From: Chloroflexota bacterium
GTDB taxonomy: Bacteria > Chloroflexota > UBA11872
NCBI GenBank assembly: GCA_028874175.1
Contig: JAPPLN010000095.1
Coordinates: forward strand, 1-64,000
Length of the DNA stretch: 64,000 bases
Direction: 5' to 3'
Positions 37,994-46,718 of this stretch are shown here, piece by piece. A model generated the notes under the pieces. It saw only the letters and a program-made list of their open reading frames with translations, was not told where the DNA came from and did not search any database. Every line of letters begins with the position of its first letter. Position 1 is the stretch's first letter. The position numbers were made by a program, and so were the translations under genes.

Positions 37994-40345
37994 ATGCGGA
38001 GTGCACGGCTGCTCGCCATCGCAACAATCGTAAGCCTGCTTGCGGCAGTGACGGTGAGCCCAGCGCAGGCGCTGGGATGCGGGCCGGAGGTCGGCATTCC
38101 AGTGGACGACGGCTGTCTCTTCACGATCACGGGCAGCGACACAGAAGAGCCAGCGGACGGATTCGCCGTGACCAACACGGATGGAGTCCCGCTGTGGGAT
38201 TTCGTGGCGTCGAGGGAGCTCCAGGGCATCGGCTATCCCATCACTCAGCGCTGGGTGGACGGCCCGTTCACGCTGCAGGCGTTCCAGAAAGTGATTCTGC
38301 AGTGGGATCCGGACCGCGGCCGGATGAACTACTACAACACGCTGGATGCCCTGGCGAACCGGTTTCCCCAGATCACCCTGGCAAACGTGCCCCCACACCA
38401 AGTGCTAGCGAAGGAACCGGGGGCGGACTTTGCCACGGTGAAGGAGAACCACCTGGCGCTCCTGGATCAGAACGCCAAGATCAAGACGCGATTCCTGGCG
38501 GAGCCAGACTGGCTGAACCTGTACGGCCTGCCGATTCGCTATGAGGAGCGCGAGGTCGACGGCAACCCGGAAGGGCTGCAGCTGATGCGCACGCAACGGA
38601 CGGTGTTTGAGGTCTGGAACGTGCCGGCTCCTGGAACCACGGTGGGACAGGTGCAACTGCAGAACACGCCGGACAAAGTCAAGAAGCTCGACAACGTCCT
38701 CATTCCAAACGCGGTCAAAGACCCGCTGCCGCTGTACGCCGACGTATCCGCCTTTGCCAGAGCACCCGACATATATGAAAACGTCAGGGTCTCCCCAAGA
38801 GTCCAGCGAGCCATCAACGAGCGTGACTGGGTAGCCGACGGCGTCACGCCACTCGAGCAGCAAGCGATCACGCGCATCAAGGTGCTGGCGGCAAGCTCAG
38901 AAGAACTCTTCTTCCATATTCTTATAAACACAAGGCTGGATGGAGTCCATCGTGAACCAACCTACGGTGATCTCAAAATCCTTGACATCATTATCAATAT
39001 AAGCAGACTACCGTGGATTCAAGACGGTCTGGGCACCAACGAACACGATACGTTCGAGCACGTCTATGATCACTCTACCAATATCTACAGGCGCCTAAAG
39101 AGCCTCAACTGGATACCAAACGCCGCGCCACGAATCCAAGAGCGTGCTCTAGAGAGCCTATACTCCGTAGCAGACATCTCACAAGAGTTTCTGACATACG
39201 CTCTCGACAACCTTTGGATTAAAGGAATCCATGCCCTGCCGACAGCTCGAGATCTGGAAGTCCTTCAGACATTAGCCAAGATAGCCTCTCTACCCTGGAT
39301 CCAGGTAGGATTAGCCAACGGGTTTCCCGAAACTGAACTAGAAATGCTCACGATGCTAATTTACTTCGCGAATTCAGATCCCAGCGACTCAGACCAAGAG
39401 CTTGCGCAGCCGTTCCTGCAGGCAATCATAGAAATGCCATTCCTGCAGACGTTAGAGGGTCCAGAATTGGACGCCTTGGAGAGCCTTCGCTTCCTGCGTG
39501 GTCACCACTTCGAACACTTCAAACACATAGTCGCGACGTACACGACACAAGGCGGACTAACTGACCAGGCCACCAGAGTCGTACCACTTCTCCGCCCGAT
39601 CGTTCGATATCATCCGAGTGACTTTGACGACTTCTTCAGTGGCCATGGCTATCACTTGGAAGAACGGGAAGTCACACTACCGCTCACAGGGAAGGCCTAC
39701 CTGGCGATCATTCGCATTCAGCCAGGTTCCGGACATACGATGAACTTCCTGGAGAGTGCCGTTCGTCGAGTCGAAACCATCATGACCCTGCCATTTCCCA
39801 ACAACTACATTACGCTCTTCATTTCCGAATCCGTTGCGCCATTTCGTGGTCAATTCTTTGGTACACATATAACAATTCAGCCTTACTTTGAGGAAGAAGA
39901 ACGGATTGATCGTGGCCACCTGGATCAAGTCATCATTCGTGAGGTTGCGCGCTATTTCTGGAATAAAAGTCCGATCTGGCTCTCCGAAGGAGGAGTTGGC
40001 TTCGTAGAACTCAGAACCGGCGTGATCAGTCCTGCACGACGGAGAGCCCTTTCGTCGGACCGCTGTTCTCAGACCCCTATTCGAGACTTGACCGACGACG
40101 ACTACTGGTGCAATTACATCCTTGGAGCTCGAATGTTGCATGACTTGTACTCAGCGCTCGACGAGCAAGCATTTCAGGCAGGATTGCGAAGATTGCACCA
40201 AGCCATGCAGGAGGATCTTAGCCTGGACGGATGCGATGAGGAAGAGACCGCGCTGTGCTATTTGCGGTACGCGTTTACCGAGGACACCACGCCAGAGTCA
40301 GCGGCCGCTGCGTGGCATATTATTTCTCACTGGTATTACGGATAG
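37994..40345 (+). CDS. Secreted protein with degenerate gluzincin-like peptidase region
   Basis: Signal peptide MRSARLLAIATIVSLLAAVTVSPAQA; C-terminal REVARYFWNKSPIWLSEGGVGFVE resembles HExxH-x-W(L)xEGxAxxxE. Confidence 0.75.
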   Translation: MRSARLLAIATIVSLLAAVTVSPAQALGCGPEVGIPVDDGCLFTITGSDTEEPADGFAVTNTDGVPLWDFVASRELQGIGYPITQRWVDGPFTLQAFQKVILQWDPDRGRMNYYNTLDALANRFPQITLANVPPHQVLAKEPGADFATVKENHLALLDQNAKIKTRFLAEPDWLNLYGLPIRYEEREVDGNPEGLQLMRTQRTVFEVWNVPAPGTTVGQVQLQNTPDKVKKLDNVLIPNAVKDPLPLYADVSAFARAPDIYENVRVSPRVQRAINERDWVADGVTPLEQQAITRIKVLAASSEELFFHILINTRLDGVHREPTYGDLKILDIIINISRLPWIQDGLGTNEHDTFEHVYDHSTNIYRRLKSLNWIPNAAPRIQERALESLYSVADISQEFLTYALDNLWIKGIHALPTARDLEVLQTLAKIASLPWIQVGLANGFPETELEMLTMLIYFANSDPSDSDQELAQPFLQAIIEMPFLQTLEGPELDALESLRFLRGHHFEHFKHIVATYTTQGGLTDQATRVVPLLRPIVRYHPSDFDDFFSGHGYHLEEREVTLPLTGKAYLAIIRIQPGSGHTMNFLESAVRRVETIMTLPFPNNYITLFISESVAPFRGQFFGTHITIQPYFEEEERIDRGHLDQVIIREVARYFWNKSPIWLSEGGVGFVELRTGVISPARRRALSSDRCSQTPIRDLTDDDYWCNYILGARMLHDLYSALDEQAFQAGLRRLHQAMQEDLSLDGCDEEETALCYLRYAFTEDTTPESAAAAWHIISHWYYG

Positions 40346-40550
40346 TCCACGCCCACGGGTCACGAGCGTGTTGGACATGTGTAGCTGAACCCCGAGCCAG
40401 GCGTTGAGGAGCCAGCACTAGCGGGGCGGCAAGGCCAAGCTAGTTTTGGCCTGCGGTGAAGGTGCCTGACTACAGGCAGCGTTACGTGATCGGGGGCTGG
40501 ATTAGGGTGATCGCCCTCGGCTGAGTGCGGCACGTTGCGACGGGCGCGGT

Positions 40551-40655
40551 GGGGAAGCGGTAGGCGTGCGGTGGGCGATTGGCGGGGCCGGGGTGGTGGT
40601 GGTGGCGACGGGCCTGGCCGTGTTAGCCGTTGCGCCGAAGCTGCGGCGCGCATAA
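40551..40655 (+). pseudogene. 3' remnant of the MFS transporter gene
   Basis: GEAVGVRWAIGGAGVVVVATGLAVLAVAPKLRRA* vs MFS C-term GEAVGVRWAIGGAGLVVVLAGLLILAASPMLRRM* (37664-37768). Confidence 0.9.
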
Positions 40656-40668
40656 CGGGAATGGGCGG

Positions 40669-42588
40669 TTAGTTCGACTCGGGGATCTCGCCCTTCGAGG
40701 CCTTGAAGGCCAGAATCCGATTCAGGCTCTCGGCGCTGAAGCCGTGCTGGGCGGCGACGAGGAGGCCGTCGGACTCGGTCGAGACGCCGGGCTGCATGCG
40801 GTAGGTGTAGCGCGCGGGTTCCACGGAGTGGTCAAGCTTGCACGCCAGAAACCGCAGCCTGTCCTCGCCGTTGAGGCGGTCGACGAGGCCGTGGTAGTGG
40901 GTGACAAAGAAGACGGCGGCGCCGGAGCGCATGAAGCAGCGGAGGGCGAGTTCGGAAACGACCAGTCCGTCCTGGGGCGAGGTGCCGCGGAAGAGTTCGT
41001 CGCAGAGGGCCAGGCTGCGGTGGGTGAGCTGCTCGACGAAACGGACCGCGCGGGAGCACTCGTGGGCGAAGGTGGACTCGCCGGCTTGCACGTCACCGGG
41101 ACGAATGAAGTGGGAGAGGATATTGTCTCGCGGCTCCAGCTCGGCCTCGGAGGCGAGCACCGGGAGGCCGGCCTGAAAGAGCGCCTGCGTGATGCCGATG
41201 GAGTCCAGATAGGTCGTTTTGCCGTTGTTGTTGGCGCCCGTGATGAGGACGGTGGGTCGCCGGGGGGAGAACTGGACGTCGCTGGGGACGCAGGCGTGAC
41301 CGGGCAGGACGGCGAGTTCGGGCGGGACGAGGCCGTGGATGTGGGTCGGCGTATCCGAGGCTGGATCGACGACCGCGGGAAAGGTGACGGGGGTTCGGCG
41401 GGCCTGGAGATCGCGAAAGAAGCGCACGGCGACGGCGACGGCCTTGAGGGTGACCAGCAAACGCTCGAAACGGCTGATAGCGGGCGCGAATTGGCGGAGG
41501 TAGAAGAGGTTGTGATCGGAACGAACCTTTTCCAGGATGCGGAAGAGGGTGTTTTCGTCCTGCATGGCGCCGGTGGGCTCGGCTGAGATTTCGACGTAGA
41601 GCGTTCCTTCCGCGACCGACGGCTTGAGGCTTTCCCAGGCATATCCGAGTCGCGGCGCCCCGGGGATGAAGCCGAGGGCGTTGTTGGCGATGACCTTGAG
41701 CAGGGGCTCGCGCGAGGTGCGGCGAAAGAAGACCGTGCTCTTGGCGACGCCGGCAGCTTCGTCCACCCCGATGACGCCCGACAAGTGGTAGGCGCGGGTG
41801 AAAATCGATTCTTTCACGACGCGGGTCAGCTGGCGAAAGATCTCGCTGTCCATCTGGAATTCGAACGCGGAGCGGCGCTGGGGCGCGGGATCCCAGGGGT
41901 TGAGTACGTCGCCGACGCCGAAGCCGCCGGGCGTGGCGCGCTCGATTGACTCGCCGGTCGATTCGTTGATCAGCGCGTAGGTGTAGGTGAGCCGACCCTG
42001 CTGGGTGGTCCCGCCCAGCAGGCTCTCGCGCTTGGAGATGTGCACGCGCCCGGACAGGCTGACTTCGAGAGCCAAGCGGGGATTGAGCTTGCCGGCCGCG
42101 CCGGACGCTTCGGCCGCGGCGTCGTCCAGGGCGCTGCGGACGCCGATGAGCCATTCCGGAAGTGAACCGTCGAGCGCGGCGCGCAGCCTGGCAAGAGCTT
42201 CGGCGTAGGACTCAAAGCGCTCGAGGTGGTACTGGTAGCCGTCGCGTGCTTCCTGGTTGGGGTCGTACGGCGCGATGTCGAGGTCCTGGATCACTTCACT
42301 GATCGCGGGGCAGTTCCAGAAGGTTCGGACGACCTCCTGCCGCTGGCGAATGGTGGCGGCGTCGGTTTCGAAGCCGAGGATCCAGCTTCGGAGCGCTGTG
42401 CAGATGCGCTCGGCGGCAGTGTGTGGGTTGCTACCCACGTCGTCCGATTCAGCAGCGGCGACTGCGTCAATAAACGCATCGAGGCCGAAGTCGGCGGGAA
42501 GCGGGATGCCGCCGGGCCGCAGGCCGGGCAGGTCGACCGGCAATTCCCGGCGACCGGGAGCTGTGGACTGGTTGCTCTGTTCGCTCAT
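40669..42588 (-). CDS. MutS-family ATPase (core/ATPase domains, no mismatch-recognition domain recognised)
   Basis: PTVLITGANNNGKTTYLDSIGITQ Walker A; LALCDELFRGTSPQDG Walker B; FFVTHYHGL. Confidence 0.85.
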   Translation of the reverse strand: MSEQSNQSTAPGRRELPVDLPGLRPGGIPLPADFGLDAFIDAVAAAESDDVGSNPHTAAERICTALRSWILGFETDAATIRQRQEVVRTFWNCPAISEVIQDLDIAPYDPNQEARDGYQYHLERFESYAEALARLRAALDGSLPEWLIGVRSALDDAAAEASGAAGKLNPRLALEVSLSGRVHISKRESLLGGTTQQGRLTYTYALINESTGESIERATPGGFGVGDVLNPWDPAPQRRSAFEFQMDSEIFRQLTRVVKESIFTRAYHLSGVIGVDEAAGVAKSTVFFRRTSREPLLKVIANNALGFIPGAPRLGYAWESLKPSVAEGTLYVEISAEPTGAMQDENTLFRILEKVRSDHNLFYLRQFAPAISRFERLLVTLKAVAVAVRFFRDLQARRTPVTFPAVVDPASDTPTHIHGLVPPELAVLPGHACVPSDVQFSPRRPTVLITGANNNGKTTYLDSIGITQALFQAGLPVLASEAELEPRDNILSHFIRPGDVQAGESTFAHECSRAVRFVEQLTHRSLALCDELFRGTSPQDGLVVSELALRCFMRSGAAVFFVTHYHGLVDRLNGEDRLRFLACKLDHSVEPARYTYRMQPGVSTESDGLLVAAQHGFSAESLNRILAFKASKGEIPESN

Positions 42589-42677
42589 GGGACAAACCCG
42601 ACGTGCGAAGCCGCCGAACGGGCTTCGCTACGCTTGCCGACTCAATGTAGCTGTCGAGCCGAGGGGCGGCGGTTCAA

Positions 42678-43691
42678 ATGACGGGTGACACCGAGCGGCC
42701 GCCGGCAACCCGTCCGCCCCGCGAGGGCCTGTACCGGCCGCGGCGCTACGCGGCCGGACGCTCGATCAAGGAAGAGCCGGTGACGCTCGACCACGAACGG
42801 CCGCCTGGCAGTTCGGCCCCACTCGCTTCGTTTGTGCTGATCCTGGCGTGGCTGGTCGTCTGGTCGATTGACGTTCGGAATCCGATTCCGGCATTCGCGG
42901 GGTTCGTGCTCGGCTTTGTGGTGTTGGTGATCTTTCCGCATGAACGCATCGCGTTTGCGCACCTGGGCCGCCGGCTCATCCTGCTGCCGGCCGCGCTGGC
43001 ATTGCCGGTGACCTATGTGCTGCTGAGGTCGCGAGGCGTGGACAGCATTCTCGATACGCCGATTGTCCTGATATTGGTGCTCCTACTGACGCCCCTGGCG
43101 CTCGTCGTGGTGCATACGCGCGAGCGCGGCACAGCTCCGATACCGCTGCTGACGCTGGTACTCATGCTGGCCTTGCCTGTAGCGGTGATCGGCTACGGAT
43201 TCGTCGAGCAGCGATTTGTGGGCGCCGAGCACGAGCCGCGAATCATCGACGATCCGTCCATGAACAAAGTCTTTGGCATTGGGTCGATCGGCGGGCGCAT
43301 CGAATCGGTTACGAGCGAGGCTGAAGGGCATCCGGCACGTCTGCTCATCGACAGCGTGGTGGATGGGACGACGCCGGCGTGGCGGTCGTCAGACACAGAG
43401 TTTCCGCAGGACATCACGATTCGGTTGAACCCACCACGCGCGCTGGAGCGGGTCGTGTTCTACAACGCCAGCGAGGAGCCGCTGGAATCGTGGCCGCGGT
43501 GGGTTGAGATTGCGATCGCCGGCGGAAGCGGCACATCCGAGTGGGTGCGGCGGCAACCGCTGCGTCCGGACATCGAAAACGTGGTGGATATGCCCAAGGA
43601 CGTTGTAACCAGCCTTACGGTTCGAGTAACCGCAACGTTCGGTGCTGGCAGATACGTGTCGCTGGCAGAGGTCTTGCTTATCGCGCGATGA
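42678..43691 (+). CDS. Membrane protein with C-terminal discoidin (F5/8 type C)-like domain
   Basis: N-terminal TM segments then GTTPAWRSSDTEFPQDITIRLNPPRALERVVFYN...VRVTATFGAGRYVSLAEVLLI. Confidence 0.6.
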   Translation: MTGDTERPPATRPPREGLYRPRRYAAGRSIKEEPVTLDHERPPGSSAPLASFVLILAWLVVWSIDVRNPIPAFAGFVLGFVVLVIFPHERIAFAHLGRRLILLPAALALPVTYVLLRSRGVDSILDTPIVLILVLLLTPLALVVVHTRERGTAPIPLLTLVLMLALPVAVIGYGFVEQRFVGAEHEPRIIDDPSMNKVFGIGSIGGRIESVTSEAEGHPARLLIDSVVDGTTPAWRSSDTEFPQDITIRLNPPRALERVVFYNASEEPLESWPRWVEIAIAGGSGTSEWVRRQPLRPDIENVVDMPKDVVTSLTVRVTATFGAGRYVSLAEVLLIAR

Positions 43692-43850
43692 CCCAACCCG
43701 ACGGAGTCTTGTCGGACCGGCGTTCATCCACCGACCTTTGGGATCGCACGGGACACTCTGGGTGTTCAGCGCCGCGAACCAGGGGCCGCGCGTTGCGTGC
43801 CTGGAAGCCCTCCCGATCGTCGGGCTACCGATCCAGTAGTGCTGGTCTGG

Positions 43851-44303
43851 TCAATTGGCGTCGAAGTAGAAGTGCTTGAGGTCGACGTTGTGTTCGAGGC
43901 GGGCTTTGAGGCTGGCGAAGAAGTGGGTCCAGCCTGAGCATTGGTCGAAGGCGCTGGCGATGCCGGGGGCGTCGGGGCGCCAGCCGGTTTCGCTGACGTG
44001 GATGACGGTGCTATCGGCGTGCGACTGGAACGTGAAGGTGAAGGTTGTGCGGTAATCGACTTTTCCGGCGGCGGGCCAGTTGCAGACGATGCGCTGGTTC
44101 GGGACGACTTCTTCGACTTGCACATCGATCACCAGGTCGCCGAAGCGCCAGTGAAGGGTGGCGCCCGTGGTGAGCGGGCCGCTGGAAGCGTCGGTGAAGA
44201 AAGTGCTGATGGCGGCCTGGTCGGCGATGGTGTTGAAGACTCGATCGACCGGCGCGTCGATAACGCAGGTGAATTCGAAGTCCAGATACTGATGATTGGT
44301 CAT
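43851..44303 (-). CDS. SRPBCC/AHSA1-like protein
   Basis: FTCVIDAPVDRVFNTIADQAAISTFFTDASSGPL...WTHFFASLKARLEHN. Confidence 0.85.
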   Translation of the reverse strand: MTNHQYLDFEFTCVIDAPVDRVFNTIADQAAISTFFTDASSGPLTTGATLHWRFGDLVIDVQVEEVVPNQRIVCNWPAAGKVDYRTTFTFTFQSHADSTVIHVSETGWRPDAPGIASAFDQCSGWTHFFASLKARLEHNVDLKHFYFDAN

Positions 44304-44498
44304 TCTGAACCCCTCTCTTGGACCCGCGGACTCCGACGGCCGGGGACGAGCAACCCCATAACGCCATGGGCCTGAGCAGGACGTTGATGTGATCGCAGGC
44401 CTGACACCCACTGATGGTACGGAGGACGCCGCCGCATAGTCGGACGGCTCGTTCGCTCTACCGGCTGACGCCGGCGGCACCGCGGGGCGCTGCCGGAT

Positions 44499-45767
44499 CT
44501 AGGGAAGGACCGCGAGCACGAAGCCGGCATTGGCTGCGGCGGCGAAGGCGAGGCCGGAGCCGAAGCAGAGGGTGCGCAGGCGGTCGTGGCGCAAGTCGGC
44601 CAGCGCGGCGACAACGACTACGAGCGGGATTAACAAGATCAACATATCGCGTAGGTACGCGTACCAGCCCAGCTTGGCCGAGAGGGATAGGGCGAATCCG
44701 AAGCTCACAGCCGGCATCACGACGCCAGCCGCCGCTAGCAGCGGGAGCGATGCTGCTATCTGGCGATCCCGCCAGACACGAACAGTGACCACCGAAGCCG
44801 CAGGGATGAGAACCATCGCCGACCAGAGGGCGAGGGTAAGCGGGTCAACCCAGGTTCGACGTCCGAGCATGCGTGAGAGTCCAACCCACAGCCAATCGGA
44901 CGACGTAGGCAGTGTCCATTCAGGCCAAGGCGCTGATGCCGCCTGACGCCACAAGTGACTCTCACGAATGGTGTCAAGGTAGCCGCCGTTCGTGTGGGCT
45001 TCAACGTGGATGCCGGTTCCCAACAGATCACCTGTGACCAGCGCATTCCGAACGAGCCACCAGCCGTTGACCAGTAGCACGAGAGCAACGATAGCCAGCA
45101 GCTTGCGAAAGGCGACCAGAGGATTGAGACGCGCCGGGAGGATGGCCAACGGCACCAGCAACAAGACAGGATAGGCGCTGGTGCGGAAGGCGACGACGAG
45201 CGCTGCGGCCACGGCTACCGCCAAGGTTGATCCGTGTGACCAGTCGTGTCGCATGGCCCACGTAGCCGCCGCCGTGGTCAACCCCACGGCGGCAAAGGCC
45301 CAGGTGCTCGCCGTGACACTCGCAGCCATGGAGTGTACGGCTGGCATTAGCGCTAAACCGAGCGTAACAACCGCCGGCGCGTTCCAGTCGGACCGCGGAT
45401 TTTGTAGGTTTCGGACGGCGAGACCCGCCGCAACAACGCCGACCAACGCCATGAGCGCTGCGAAGGCGCGTGAGACTCCAAGAACGCCCTGTGGAGTCGG
45501 CGCCGCCTGGGCGACGGACGTGGCACCAGCCAGCACCAAATAGGGCAGCGGCTGGAGGTGGTGGTAGGTCACTCCACCCGCACTCTGGTCAAAGATGATG
45601 TCGGGAAAGCGTTCGGCCGGCGCCAGCCCGCCGAACTCCCGAACCTGAGCCACCGTAAGCACATGCGCCCGTTCGTCGAAGTCGAATTCGGCGGGCTGCG
45701 TGGCGGCGCGGGCAGCGAGCCATACCGCGCACACCACTACAACCAGGAGGTAGGCGCGGACACTCAT
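44499..45767 (-). CDS. Multi-pass membrane protein, possibly glycosyltransferase-like
   Basis: Many TM helices; FDFDERAHVLTV near N-terminus; topology only. Confidence 0.55.
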   Translation of the reverse strand: MSVRAYLLVVVVCAVWLAARAATQPAEFDFDERAHVLTVAQVREFGGLAPAERFPDIIFDQSAGGVTYHHLQPLPYLVLAGATSVAQAAPTPQGVLGVSRAFAALMALVGVVAAGLAVRNLQNPRSDWNAPAVVTLGLALMPAVHSMAASVTASTWAFAAVGLTTAAATWAMRHDWSHGSTLAVAVAAALVVAFRTSAYPVLLLVPLAILPARLNPLVAFRKLLAIVALVLLVNGWWLVRNALVTGDLLGTGIHVEAHTNGGYLDTIRESHLWRQAASAPWPEWTLPTSSDWLWVGLSRMLGRRTWVDPLTLALWSAMVLIPAASVVTVRVWRDRQIAASLPLLAAAGVVMPAVSFGFALSLSAKLGWYAYLRDMLILLIPLVVVVAALADLRHDRLRTLCFGSGLAFAAAANAGFVLAVLP

Positions 45768-45771
45768 CTTG

Positions 45772-46581
45772 CTAACGCAGGATCACGGTTGGGTTGAAGT
45801 CCGGTCCCGGGAACAGACTCACCGGCGTGCGGTCGATGACGATTACAAGTGCGGCCAACATGACGACAGCGAAGACAAGAGCCGAGTAGGTCTTACGGTT
45901 ACGCCCTACGAGCCCGGCAGCGAGAACAGATACCAAGACCGCGGGCGTGACCGCTGCCGCAGCGCGGACCGGCAGCGTGTCGCTCTGCATAAGCGTCCAG
46001 ACTTGAGAGTACACATCACCCGGCGATAGCTCGCCCGCCACTTCGAACATGACGTCCTGGTCCGCTGGCAGCAGCTCGCCAGCGATGTAGGTGCGTCCGG
46101 GCCGGTAGGTGGCTCCGTGCGCCATTCCGACACGGATGGGCGAAGATTCGTCCGCTGGCGCGAGCCGCAGCAGCGTTCGGCTGTCTCCGCCAAGTTCCGA
46201 TGGCCTGAGCGGCGGGACTATACGGGCGACAATCGGGTCGGGCATGCCCGAAACATCAACCACGCCGGACCGAAGACTGGGTCCATGAGGCCCGGCAAGC
46301 AACTCAATGTGGACGCGGGCTGATGTTCGTGCCCGCGCAGGGCCCAGCCACAGGCGGATTGCTACGTCCTGCGCCGACAGGCGCAGTTCCTGGTCCACGA
46401 CGTTACCGGCAACGATGGGTTCCGCATAGAAGGCCGGGGCGGCGAGCACCGTTGGCAACGCGGCGTAGCTGCGAAGGTCAGGCGATGGAGCAACGAGGCT
46501 GAACGGCTGCCGAGCTACCAGCAGCAGGCCGAACGCGGCGACCAGCCCGGCCACAACACCCGCGACCAGGAGCCTCCGCAC
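45772..46581 (-). CDS. Membrane-anchored protein, likely co-transcribed with 44499-45767
   Basis: N- and C-terminal TM segments; 4-bp gap to the next gene. Confidence 0.55.
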   Translation of the reverse strand: MRRLLVAGVVAGLVAAFGLLLVARQPFSLVAPSPDLRSYAALPTVLAAPAFYAEPIVAGNVVDQELRLSAQDVAIRLWLGPARARTSARVHIELLAGPHGPSLRSGVVDVSGMPDPIVARIVPPLRPSELGGDSRTLLRLAPADESSPIRVGMAHGATYRPGRTYIAGELLPADQDVMFEVAGELSPGDVYSQVWTLMQSDTLPVRAAAAVTPAVLVSVLAAGLVGRNRKTYSALVFAVVMLAALVIVIDRTPVSLFPGPDFNPTVILR

Positions 46582-46718
46582 CCCTTGGCAACTCCGCCTG
46601 CGAGTTCCTCAGATCCAAGGCCAGTCTACTCACCCGATGAGGCTGGTCAGCACCTGGGCATACAAAGCCGGATCCCCCATGCCGAGCCGAGACCAAGCCA
46701 TCCGCCGGCGATGGTCAG

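Noticed and set aside
40630-41586. 318-aa plus-strand ORF
   Set aside because: Antisense of the MutS-like gene, Gly/Ala/Val/Asp/Glu-biased composition.
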